Shown: piece by piece, positions 1 through 5,176 of the stretch
Position numbering within the stretch: the stretch's first letter is position 1
Layout: the number at the start of each line of letters is the position of its first letter
NCBI GenBank assembly: GCA_910586035.1
Contig: CAJUHT010000028.1
Span: 1-14,693, forward strand
Direction of reading: 5' to 3'
Length of the DNA stretch: 14,693 bases
DNA from: an uncultured Christensenella sp.
Lineage (GTDB): Bacteria > Bacillota > Clostridia > Christensenellales > Borkfalkiaceae
The notes under the pieces: model-generated
What the model saw: only the letters and a program-made list of their open reading frames with translations
Database searches by the model: none
What the model was told of the DNA's origin: nothing
Made by a program: the position numbers and the translations under genes

Positions 1-417
1 GCGCAAATCGAAAAGTTAGAGAACGAGAACGCCGAACTGAACGCGACGATTGAAAGCGAAAAGGCGTTGCAAATCGACTACACATACGACGATATTCGCA
101 AGTGGTTACAGCATTTCCGCGCGTTAGACTACACCAAGACGAAAAACCGCAAGGCATTGATTGACACGTTCATTTATCGCGTTGTGCTGTACGACGACAA
201 AATGAAAGTGCTTTTCAATCTCAAAAGCGGGCAGAAAAACGAACTGCTTTTGAACTTGATTTTTCCCGATTACCCCGACGGGAGCAGCGGCGAGGACGAA
301 AACAGCGCAAAAGAAAAAGAAACCGAAAATTCGGTTTCTCAATCTGGGTGTTCGTATACCCCTGTTATGGTGCGGACGAAGGGACTTGAACCCCCACGGT
401 TGCCCACAGGAACCTGA
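1..417 (+). CDS. Large serine recombinase, C-terminal fragment (5' end outside window)
   Basis: The frame is open from base 1 to a TGA at 415-417, so only the C-terminal part of the protein is seen. It starts with a Glu/Lys/Asn-rich coiled coil and continues with a segment (HFRALDYTKTKNRKALIDTF, then VVLYDDKMKVLFN) that closely parallels the C-terminal region of the complete serine recombinase at 10835-12394 (IIDTFINAIYLYDDSMKIVYN). The family cuts and rejoins att sites through an N-terminal serine, which is not in view here. The last 35 or so residues are probably not native: they run across a minus-strand terminator hairpin and then antisense through a tRNA-Leu 3' end, giving the typical read-through tail RTKGLEPPRLPTG. 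The gene therefore ends against a recombination junction. I am confident of the family and unsure where the original stop codon was. Confidence 0.85.
   Translation, partial: AQIEKLENENAELNATIESEKALQIDYTYDDIRKWLQHFRALDYTKTKNRKALIDTFIYRVVLYDDKMKVLFNLKSGQKNELLLNLIFPDYPDGSSGEDENSAKEKETENSVSQSGCSYTPVMVRTKGLEPPRLPTGT
309..338 (-). terminator. Rho-independent terminator downstream of the tRNA-Leu remnant
   Basis: GAAACCGAA (319-327) pairs with TTCGGTTTC (330-338). On the minus strand the stem is followed by a U-rich run (from A-rich 309-318). It sits about 30 nt beyond the tRNA 3' CCA, where the terminator of a minus-strand tRNA gene would lie, although the serine recombinase frame also crosses it. 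Confidence 0.7.
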
Positions 418-418
418 A
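368..418 (-). tRNA. 3' fragment of tRNA-Leu (probable CAG anticodon), presumptive attL
   Basis: Read on the minus strand, this holds an anticodon-loop-like TTCAGGT, a short variable arm (GG-GCAA-CC), a T arm with the loop TTCAAGT, the acceptor strand CGTCCGC, discriminator A and an encoded CCA (368-370). This matches the 3' half of a bacterial tRNA-Leu. The 5' half is absent: bases beyond 418 are AT-rich and do not form an anticodon stem or D arm, and no GCGGACG-starting tRNA partner was found in the window. This is the expected scar where an element integrated at the anticodon loop, leaving the 3' piece outside. The intact copy would lie at the other end of the element. Confidence 0.75.
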
Positions 419-499
419 ACAATCTAAAATATAATTTATTAGTTATTTTTGATATATATTAGCTTAAATATTGCCAAAATAGATATGATTTACAATAGT

Positions 500-517
500 G
501 AGCCCAAATTGAGCCCA
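500..517 (+). repeat. Left GAGCCCA tandem repeat, candidate integrase arm-type site
   Basis: GAGCCCA occurs twice (500-506 and 511-517), one helical turn (11 bp) apart. Bases 501-517 recur at 10842-10858 with one mismatch and in the same orientation, just after the tyrosine integrase gene. Paired short repeats near both ends of an element are typical of integrase arm-binding sites. The assignment is inference. The surrounding stretch 419-556 is AT-rich and contains no gene. Confidence 0.45.
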
Positions 518-556
518 CTATAAACGCCGATTTGATATTGATTTTTTGAAAAAATG

Positions 557-585
557 TTGACAAACTTTTTTAAATCGCATATAAT
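557..585 (+). promoter_or_regulatory. Consensus promoter of the candidate antitoxin RNA
   Basis: TTGACA (557-562), a 17-bp spacer and TATAAT (580-585) form a perfect sigma-70/sigma-A promoter with no open reading frame immediately downstream. The start is predicted near 592. A strong terminator follows less than 100 bp later, so it drives a short RNA. Confidence 0.85.
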
Positions 586-591
586 AAAAGT

Positions 592-685
592 ACGAACAAG
601 GGGCGAAACCGGTCAAGGCGGTTAGCCTTAGTTCAAGTTAAATAATAACCGCACACAGGCTTCACACGGTGGCGGTTATTTTTTT
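592..685 (+). ncRNA. Candidate antisense antitoxin RNA of a type I toxin-antitoxin pair
   Basis: The predicted transcript is about 90-95 nt, from a consensus promoter (557-585) to a strong terminator (644-685). It has an internal hairpin AAGGC-GGTTA-GCCTT (616-628). Its 3' part is complementary to the last codons and 3' region of the converging toxin gene at 676-780. This is the arrangement of the B. subtilis txpA/ratA and bsrG/SR4 pairs, where the antitoxin RNA overlaps the 3' end of the toxin mRNA and promotes its decay. No usable ORF is seen in it. The role is inferred from geometry. Transcript ends are predictions. Confidence 0.65.
644..685 (+). terminator. Rho-independent terminator of the antisense RNA, overlapping the toxin 3' end
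   Basis: AATAACCGC (644-652) pairs with GCGGTTATT (672-680), followed by a T run through 685. The 3' arm overlaps the stop codon of the toxin gene. On the minus strand the same stem is followed only by a weak ATTTAAC, so the toxin mRNA may read further left. Confidence 0.8.
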
Positions 686-780
686 ATGCGAATAGTTACC
701 GTATTTTTAGAAACGGAAATCGAGGAAACCAAGCCGGGGCGCAAAAACGCCAGCATAAGTAAAAGTTGCTCGATACTCAT
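676..780 (-). CDS. Small hydrophobic peptide, candidate type I toxin (34 aa)
   Basis: The ATG at 780-778 opens a 34-residue frame, MSIEQLLLMLAF followed by RPG, a short hydrophobic stretch and a basic end (RIKK). The pattern of an N-terminal acidic residue, an LLLML membrane segment and a charged C terminus resembles BsrE/TxpA and other holin-like type I toxins (BsrE begins MSTFQALMLML), which insert in and depolarise the membrane. Residues 5-22 are the likely membrane segment, broken by Arg14-Pro15. A strong ribosome site (AAGGGGGTGA) lies upstream and is buried in an RNA hairpin. The gene has its own near-consensus promoter, and a short RNA converges on its 3' end. Each element fits a type I toxin. 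Similarity is by pattern only and toxicity is unproven. It lies inside the prophage between attL and the hairpin region. Confidence 0.7.
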   Translation of the reverse strand: MSIEQLLLMLAFLRPGLVSSISVSKNTVTIRIKK

Positions 781-786
781 AAAAAT

Positions 787-809
787 CACCCCCTTTTGAA
801 TAGGAAGTG
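787..809 (-). promoter_or_regulatory. Ribosome-site-sequestering hairpin in the toxin leader
   Basis: On the minus-strand mRNA, CACUUCCU (809-802) pairs fully with AGGGGGUG (794-787), including two G-U pairs, across a 7-nt loop (801-795). AGGGGGUG is the Shine-Dalgarno sequence of the 34-aa peptide, 6 nt from its ATG. Such self-sequestration keeps type I toxin mRNAs poorly translated. Confidence 0.65.
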
Positions 810-862
810 CTAACCGCCGCCGGGAACGCCCCCGAACGTACCCCTGCCGAAGCAGGAATTAC

Positions 863-891
863 ATTATACGACAAAAAGCGCCGTAAGTCAA
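863..891 (-). promoter_or_regulatory. Promoter of the small toxin gene
   Basis: On the minus strand, TTGACT (891-886), a 17-bp spacer and TATAAT (868-863) predict a start near 856. The leader of about 75 nt begins with a stable CCTGC-TTCG-GCAGG hairpin (841-858 region), a common 5' stabiliser, then leads to the ribosome site of the 34-aa peptide. Confidence 0.8.
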
Positions 892-897
892 ACCATT

Positions 898-927
898 ACA
901 GCCCGCGGCGGAACAGCGGCGGGCTGT
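898..927. other. Perfect GC-rich stem-loop between the toxin promoter and the hairpin region
   Basis: ACAGCCCGC (898-906) pairs with GCGGGCTGT (919-927) around a 12-nt loop. Neither side has a clear U run, so it is not a canonical terminator. It may insulate the toxin promoter (whose -35 begins 7 bp away) or belong to the structured phage intergenic region. Bases 928-1010 hold no recognisable gene. Confidence 0.5.
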
Positions 928-1010
928 TGTGTGCACGTTGGTGCGGGGTGCAGTAAGTCCGGGAACGTCGACCACGCCGGGAAAGTTCACCAATGTAGGA
1001 GAGGAGAGCG

Positions 1011-1045
1011 AAAAAACAGCGCCTGCGGTGCCGTCCGCGGGCGCT
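1011..1045 (-). terminator. Rho-independent terminator facing left
   Basis: AGCGCCTGCGG (1018-1028) pairs with CCGCGGGCGCT (1035-1045, one G-U) around a 6-nt loop. On the minus strand it is followed by GTTTTTT (1017-1011). It would end transcripts coming from the replication gene side before the toxin unit. Confidence 0.7.
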
Positions 1046-1057
1046 TAAAGTTTGGTG

Positions 1058-1394
1058 AATGGTTGACAACCATTAAAGAGCGGCGGCGCGGCGAACTTCT
1101 ATTTATTCAGTATATCAGACCGAATACAAGCGAGCAAAAAGCCGCTTGTTTCGGGCTGATTTATCTTCTAAAAATGCAAGGTCAGGGCGGCAAGCCCTGC
1201 CGCATAAAAGCAAATGGTTAAAAACCATTAACGCAAAAAATGAGCCGTGGAATATCAATTTCGCGCCCGTGTGGGCGCATAAATCAAGCTTGCCGAGTAG
1301 AAAACGGTATAGAGAAACGCAAAAACGGCAAGCTTCCGTACAGCTTCGCGCCATAGGCGCATAAAACGTACCGTATTGCGGGCATTAAGCCCGC
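1058..1394. other. Non-coding run of eight hairpins, candidate ssDNA-phage intergenic region (packaging signal and/or origin)
   Basis: Eight inverted repeats lie in about 340 bp: AATGGTT/AACCATT (1058-1074); an extended stem of about 17 bp with one bulge and a 10-nt loop (1114-1160); CAGGGC/GCCCTG (1183-1199); AATGGTT/AACCATT again (1213-1229); GCGCCC/GGGCGC (1263-1278); AAGCTTGCCG/CGGCAAGCTT (1286-1335); GCGCC/GGCGC (1348-1360); GCGGGC/GCCCGC (1378-1394). Two of them (1260-1283 and 1346-1365) are near duplicates, TTCGCGCC-loop-GGCGCATAAA. No frame here looks like a protein gene. Filamentous phages keep a similar intergenic cluster of hairpins that holds the packaging signal and both strand origins. 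Which hairpin would do what cannot be told from sequence. Bases 1395-1567 are AT-rich with one CATAATA/TATTATG inverted repeat and a doubled CGAAAAGTA, and no gene. Confidence 0.6.
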
Positions 1395-1567
1395 TTTGTG
1401 GTATAAGTGTAATAAAATATAAGACATTCATAATAAGATTATCTTTAAACTATTATGAGTATACGAAAAGTACAGCGAATTATTGCGAAAAGTAAAATTC
1501 AGATATACCGAGAAATACCGCACTAAATTTTACATATCGTAACAATAGTCTAAAAAAGTCCTAAATA

Positions 1568-1607
1568 CAAAAAAACAGCAAGTTTTAGCGGTTAAAACTT
1601 GCTGTTT
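1568..1607 (-). terminator. Rho-independent terminator of the minus-strand replication gene/operon
   Basis: AAACAGCAAGTTTTA (1573-1587) pairs with TAAAACTTGCTGTTT (1593-1607) around a 5-nt loop. On the minus strand the stem is followed by a run of T (from A-rich 1568-1575). It lies about 80 bp after the stop of the 1685-2806 gene. Confidence 0.85.
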
Positions 1608-1663
1608 GCATTATTGAAAATCTGTTAAAATAGGCTTATTTTTGCTTGTTGCGAAACGACTAA

Positions 1664-1686
1664 AAGCGTAACTTTCGGTTACGCTT
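1664..1686 (-). terminator. Hairpin at the stop codon of the replication gene (weak terminator)
   Basis: AAGCGTAAC (1664-1672) pairs perfectly with GTTACGCTT (1678-1686) around TTTCG. Its arm overlaps the TAA stop (1687-1685), and only TTTTAG follows on the minus strand. It may act as a first weak terminator or a 3'-end stabiliser upstream of the stronger terminator. Confidence 0.5.
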
Positions 1687-2806
1687 AAATTTGCTGTATC
1701 AGACGTGCGAACGTTGTTGGTAATTGCTCTCTACTTACGCCGTTGCCGTAAAGATAGTAGCACAATTCATTAAAAACGTTTTTCGCGCTTTTCTCCAACG
1801 CGTCGAATTTAGCTTCGTCTTTGTCCTCTCGGAACTCTTTAAGGCTTCGAAATTTTAAATCTCTGTACTTTTCTGTAAGGCTTAAATACTTTTTATCGCG
1901 GATAAACTTCGCTTCGATGACGTCGAATTTTTCTTCGTCTGTCAGCTCCTTTTTAGTCGTTTGTTGCGCTGTTGTTTGCTTGTCTTGTTTCTTCGTCTTG
2001 TCGGGTTCGGAGGCTTCCTGTTTCTTCTCATAGGCGCGTTTTTTGTAATCTTTGTAAATTACGTTACAGCGCCGTATTAGACGGCTATGCGCGGTGAGTA
2101 TAGTTTTTTCGATTTTGGTCTTTGCTTTCGCGTTCGCTTCGATTACAGTGTTGCCGTTTTCGTCTATGTATTCCCTGTAACACTTTAAAACGCCTTTTTT
2201 GATAAGGCGGTTAATAAGCGAGCAGGCGGTAGAGGGCGGAATATTAAGCGCAGAAGCAATACAATTAACCGTGCCGTTAAAGTCTTTGGTAGTTTTCTGG
2301 TTGAGCTTGTTATTTACGATAAGGCTCACAAGAATAGCTTCGAGGTCGCAGAGCTTAAAAGGCGTTTGCTCTTCTTCGAGTTGCAACTCTTCATTGAATA
2401 GGAACTCATAGCATAAAACAAACGGTGTGCCGTCATAATCAACGTTAATATGGTATGTAGATTTGGAAGAGCTTTTCAAGACGTCTTTAAGCTGTATAAG
2501 GTTTGCCGCAGTGGTCTTGGAACTGTGTCCGACTTTGTCGGTAATCTTCCTGTAAGACAATTCGGCTTTATGTCCGAAAACTTTTTCTTCGGTATGGAAT
2601 AAGCCCAAAAGAACGCGCGAGGAGTAAGTAAGGCGCGGCTTATCTTTCGGCGTAAACGCGCTTTTGTTTTCGCCTTGAACGTTGTCGGGGGCGTGCTTAA
2701 AAAGCGCCTTGACTTTCTTGGAAGCTTTGCGCGTTTTTTCCATTAGAGCATACGGCAATTGGAAATAATTATTATTAAGTTGTTTAGCCTTAGCCAAAAT
2801 GCTCAT
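1685..2806 (-). CDS. Putative replication initiator, tandem winged-helix protein
   Basis: The protein is 373 residues and soluble, with no signal or membrane segment. Residues 10-22 (NNNYFQLPYALME) resemble the start of RepA_N-type and other plasmid initiators. Two helix-turn-helix regions are visible: about 60-130 (SYRKITDKVGHSSKTTAANL) and about 150-215 (IASALNIPPSTACSLINRLI), followed by a Lys/Gln/Thr-rich linker (255-290) and a charged helical C terminus. I see no HUH motif and no paired Tyr of a rolling-circle nickase. Two winged helices and an upstream array of short repeats (2829-2922) parallel iteron-binding initiators. It is the last gene of the minus-strand block and has AAAGG 8 nt before its ATG. 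The role is inferred; a transcriptional regulator with the same fold is the main alternative. Confidence 0.55.
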   Translation of the reverse strand: MSILAKAKQLNNNYFQLPYALMEKTRKASKKVKALFKHAPDNVQGENKSAFTPKDKPRLTYSSRVLLGLFHTEEKVFGHKAELSYRKITDKVGHSSKTTAANLIQLKDVLKSSSKSTYHINVDYDGTPFVLCYEFLFNEELQLEEEQTPFKLCDLEAILVSLIVNNKLNQKTTKDFNGTVNCIASALNIPPSTACSLINRLIKKGVLKCYREYIDENGNTVIEANAKAKTKIEKTILTAHSRLIRRCNVIYKDYKKRAYEKKQEASEPDKTKKQDKQTTAQQTTKKELTDEEKFDVIEAKFIRDKKYLSLTEKYRDLKFRSLKEFREDKDEAKFDALEKSAKNVFNELCYYLYGNGVSREQLPTTFARLIQQI

Positions 2807-2828
2807 AGATTAACCTTTCAAATATTTT

Positions 2829-2922
2829 AAGTAGTAATTTGAAAAACTACTTTTCCCCGGTTTAAGTAGTGCGATATGTAACTACTTTCGCCCGGTGTAT
2901 GTAGTACAGCGCTTGACTACTT
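2829..2922. repeat. Iteron-like array: three 35-bp repeats of AAGTAGT-N10-ACTACTT
   Basis: Six 7-bp units alternate in orientation: AAGTAGT 2829-2835, ACTACTT 2846-2852, AAGTAGT 2864-2870, ACTACTT 2881-2887, ATGTAGT 2899-2905 and ACTACTT 2916-2922. The inner spacers are exactly 10 nt and the outer spacers exactly 11 nt (both outer ones contain CCCGG or CCCCGG), so the unit repeats every 35 bp. The array ends 22 bp from the start codon of the tandem winged-helix gene, and its last unit overlaps the stop of the gene before. This is typical of initiator-binding iterons or of a cooperative autorepression operator. Confidence 0.8.
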
Positions 2923-3126
2923 GTATCGATGTTTATCTTCCCAATTGTTTTGGCGGCATTTATCGCACCTAACGCTTTTATCCTTGCCGAAACTCCAACC
3001 GAGGGAGCGCACCGCCTGCGCGGCGTTATATATGCCTATGCGCTTGTTTTCTTTAACCTCAATGCTTTTATCGCAATCGTCGCACGTGCACACATAGACG
3101 TGCACGCTATAAGTCATAATACTCAT
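2917..3126 (-). CDS. Small CxxC zinc-ribbon-like protein (69 aa)
   Basis: Residues 13-18 carry CTCDDC and residues 54-57 carry CDKC, giving the four Cys of a small zinc ribbon, with a helical middle containing AVRSLGWSF. It has no signal peptide. It is probably a paralogue of the next upstream gene (3145-3360), with the same order: CxxC, about 20 residues, a 'GW' turn, then CxxC. An AAAGG ribosome site lies about 7 nt before the ATG; a second Met at position 4 is a possible start. In filamentous phages the genes near the replication gene encode the ssDNA-binding and accessory proteins, but nothing in the sequence proves that role here. The function is unknown. Confidence 0.7.
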   Translation of the reverse strand: MSIMTYSVHVYVCTCDDCDKSIEVKENKRIGIYNAAQAVRSLGWSFGKDKSVRCDKCRQNNWEDKHRYK

Positions 3127-3144
3127 TGTTTTAACCTTTTTAAT

Positions 3145-3360
3145 TCAAATGTCTAACTTGATTTGAACGAAAGTGCGGGCGGCGCCGCGGCGCCCAACGT
3201 GTCGGTGTAGCGGAGCGCAGTTCGGACACCATTTATTTAAATTGTTGCGGTCAATAGCCCAGCCTTCGTCGCGGGCTTTGTCATAAATTCCGCTAATAGT
3301 GCGGGCGGAAAACACCTTTTTATTAGGACAGTCGGCGCATTTAATAGTAAATTGTTTCAT
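3145..3360 (-). CDS. Small CxxC/CxxC zinc-ribbon-like protein (71 aa)
   Basis: From ATG 3360 the product begins MKQFTIKCADC and contains CADC (8-11) and CPNC (45-48), separated by a helical ARDEGW segment, then a basic tail (RHVGRRGAAR). The layout mirrors the 69-aa protein downstream, which suggests duplication. The same frame stays open upstream, but that extension would run through intergenic hairpins and into the preceding gene in another frame, so I reject it. No good ribosome site precedes either the ATG at 3360 or an in-frame ATG at 3390, so the start is uncertain. The function is unknown; nucleic-acid binding is plausible for a zinc ribbon with a basic tail. Confidence 0.65.
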   Translation of the reverse strand: MKQFTIKCADCPNKKVFSARTISGIYDKARDEGWAIDRNNLNKWCPNCAPLHRHVGRRGAARTFVQIKLDI

Positions 3361-3373
3361 AGTCGGTTTATTT

Positions 3374-3422
3374 AATGGTTTGCTAACCATAAAAATTAAA
3401 TCTAAGGGGCAACTAAGCCCCT
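3374..3422 (-). terminator. Intercistronic hairpins, possible weak terminator/processing site
   Basis: On the minus strand AGGGGC-TTAGTT-GCCCCT (3422-3405) is followed by a U-rich but interrupted TTAGATTTAATTTTT. Then comes ATGGTT-AGCA-AACCAT (3390-3375), the same stem sequence as the hairpins at 1058-1074 and 1213-1229. It may partly end the morphogenesis transcript before the two zinc-ribbon genes. Confidence 0.4.
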
Positions 3423-3424
3423 GC

Positions 3425-4231
3425 TTAATTAGGTTTGCGAGGTTTCCTCGCAGGTGGTTCGGGCGGTTCTGGAACGTTGTCGGCGGGTTTGTCGTCGACG
3501 TTGCCGTTGTGATGCACTGCATCGCGCGCGGGTTCAGCGGGTTCCGAAGTCTGCGCAGGGAGTGCAGTAGCAGGTACGGCGGCGCTTGTGGGTTGTTCGC
3601 TCTGAACGTTACCTGCGGGCGGCACGGCGGGTGCGCTTATAAGCCTGCGCTTTAATTTTAAATACTTTTTCCTTAGCCTTTTACGTTTGCGATTAGATAG
3701 CTTTTTACCTGTTCCCGCGTAAAGCCTTTCCGCGAGCTCGTCCAGCTCTTTTTCTATGGGCGCAAATTCCTGTTCGGCTTCGAGCTCGGCGCGGTATTCT
3801 ATAATATCCTGCGCGCGGTTCGTCAGCGGTTGGAAGATTAAACGCCACCACCAACCGCGGCGCCAAGGCGTTTGCTCGTCCTCTCGCGCTTCGATTTCCG
3901 CCTGTTCTTTTTCATATTCAAGCTTACGTAGTTTTGAAAGCTTTTCAAGCTCAAAATAATATTTTCGGCTTAATGTTTCGCATTCGTTTTCAATTTGTTG
4001 TTCCGAAAGGTTAAGCGAGGTTTTAACCTGTTTAAACAGTTGCTCGTAGCGTTCGTGCAGTTTCTCAATATCACTGTTTAACGCATATAAATCAGCTTTT
4101 TTATGTTTCGAAGGTTTGGTTTTTACCTTTTGAGGGTATAAAACGTCATAAAGTTTTTTAAGTTCTTCGGCGGTGGTTTCTTTTGCATTGGCTGTTAAGT
4201 TGATAGTAATATTTGGTTGTTTACGTTTCAA
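3425..4231 (-). CDS. Coiled-coil protein with Trp-rich patch, downstream partner of the Zot-like ATPase
   Basis: The protein is 268 residues. After a polar start it has a long charged coiled coil (about 50-118), then a basic-aromatic patch RRGWWWRLIFQPL (about 123-135), a second charged helical stretch, a very basic run (RKRKRLRKKYLKLKRR, about 180-195), and a low-complexity Pro/Ala/Glu tail. There is no signal peptide. The WWW patch could insert at the membrane surface but is too short for a helix span. Its start lies 11 bp inside the end of the Zot-like gene, so the two are translationally coupled. Classical pI/Zot proteins carry a membrane anchor and outer domain in the same chain; this ATPase lacks them, so this protein may supply membrane attachment. 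That is inference; I do not recognise the family. Confidence 0.7.
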   Translation of the reverse strand: MKRKQPNITINLTANAKETTAEELKKLYDVLYPQKVKTKPSKHKKADLYALNSDIEKLHERYEQLFKQVKTSLNLSEQQIENECETLSRKYYFELEKLSKLRKLEYEKEQAEIEAREDEQTPWRRGWWWRLIFQPLTNRAQDIIEYRAELEAEQEFAPIEKELDELAERLYAGTGKKLSNRKRKRLRKKYLKLKRRLISAPAVPPAGNVQSEQPTSAAVPATALPAQTSEPAEPARDAVHHNGNVDDKPADNVPEPPEPPARKPRKPN

Positions 4232-4970
4232 ATTCTTTTCCGTCCTTAGGGTAAAAATGTTTTTTGAATGCGTAACCGTCGTATAGTTCGCGCACGTTGC
4301 CGTTATGAGTATATTCCGTTTCTATAAAGCCGCCGCTTTTACCATTTGTCGCAATATATTCTTCTATGGTGCTTGTATCCGTAAATTCGCGGCAATGCCA
4401 AGTAGATTGGTAAAGCCGCTTGAAATTATCAAATTTATCAATGCGTTTGCGCGGTTCAATAAATCGTGAGCCCGAGGCGCGTATATCTTTATTTATCAAA
4501 ACGGCGCGCGGCGCGGCTAATAGCATAATAATGCGGTTATGTCGGCATTCCATAAAAAATTCAAGTTGTCCGTTGCTTAGGTTTTCACCTTTGGAACAAA
4601 ATTCGCGGTGCGCTTCGTCCAACGCGATTAAAGGGGCGGGGAATAGCGCTTTGTACGTTTCGTCTGCGCCCTCAATATTTATGCCTATTTCGTTTCCCTT
4701 TATGGGTAAAGGCTCGAACGGTGCGCCTGCACGTGTTTTAAGCTTATATTTTGTATTGGAATATATAGGCGGAGCAGTGGGGAAGGATAGCGGCGTTTTA
4801 CGCTCTGCATTTTCTTCTCGAATAAGCATATCGGAGAGTTCCCAACGTTGCGCGCCCTGCGTTTTAAGGTATTCGTCCACAAAGTGCGCCATAAGCGAAG
4901 ATTTACCCGTTCCGCGCGGTCCGAAAAATATTACAATCTCGCTTTCAGGGTTAAGTATTAGCTTGGGCAT
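4221..4970 (-). CDS. Zot/pI-like morphogenesis ATPase of filamentous phages
   Basis: The protein is 249 residues. A P-loop GPRGTGKSS (17-25) follows the first beta strand, and a Walker B strand PLIALDEAH (113-121) ends in Asp-Glu. The segment ECRHNRIIMLLAA (141-153) matches the R-H-x-R/N region after Walker B in Zot/pI proteins of the FtsK/HerA-related group, so residues of the active site look intact. In Inoviridae this inner-membrane ATPase powers virion assembly and extrusion, and it is the best hallmark gene of the group. Unlike pI of M13 there is no C-terminal membrane helix. It overlaps the 68-aa gene upstream by one base (TAATG) and the coiled-coil gene downstream by 11, so it lies in a tightly coupled morphogenesis operon. 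Confidence 0.8.
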   Translation of the reverse strand: MPKLILNPESEIVIFFGPRGTGKSSLMAHFVDEYLKTQGAQRWELSDMLIREENAERKTPLSFPTAPPIYSNTKYKLKTRAGAPFEPLPIKGNEIGINIEGADETYKALFPAPLIALDEAHREFCSKGENLSNGQLEFFMECRHNRIIMLLAAPRAVLINKDIRASGSRFIEPRKRIDKFDNFKRLYQSTWHCREFTDTSTIEEYIATNGKSGGFIETEYTHNGNVRELYDGYAFKKHFYPKDGKEFET

Positions 4971-5176
4971 TATTTGCGCATTGCCGCTTCGATTTTCTCA
5001 GCGATTTCGTCAAACGTTTCTTTTACGTTTAAGCCGTGTTTATTACAATCTGTCTTAAAGTATATCGTTGCTTTGCTGTATTCAGAGCTTTGAAGTTCCG
5101 CAACATATTCAATATTGTCTACTGGCACCAACGCCTTGCAACCGTCTATAACAGTTACTTTTATAAATTTGCTCAT
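4970..5176 (-). CDS. FlbD-like small soluble protein (68 aa)
   Basis: The sequence begins MSKFIKVTVIDGCKALVPVD and continues with a YVAEL strand, a Thr-Ile-Tyr-Phe strand and a final VKETFDEIAEKIEAA helix. This beta-rich 'KxxKVT..NG..VxVxxxxI..V.......VKE....I..KI' layout resembles the FlbD-like family, whose flagellar members sit in motility operons and whose relatives are also found in phages. It is soluble, overlaps the membrane-protein gene upstream by 4 bp (ATGA) and touches the ATPase gene downstream. The operon position suggests a role in assembly. The family call rests on pattern only. Confidence 0.6.
   Translation of the reverse strand: MSKFIKVTVIDGCKALVPVDNIEYVAELQSSEYSKATIYFKTDCNKHGLNVKETFDEIAEKIEAAMRK

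Noticed and set aside
931..1364. Overlapping open frames of 70-96 codons in the 0.9-1.4 kb region, both strands
   Set aside because: They cross the hairpin cluster and terminators, have implausible composition and no suitable ribosome sites.
2829..2922. CRISPR array
   Set aside because: Units are 7 bp in alternating orientation with 10-11 nt spacers; far too short for CRISPR repeats, and no cas genes are present.
3361..3522. N-terminal extension of the 71-aa CxxC protein
   Set aside because: It would overlap the coiled-coil gene in another frame and translate intergenic hairpins into low-complexity sequence.
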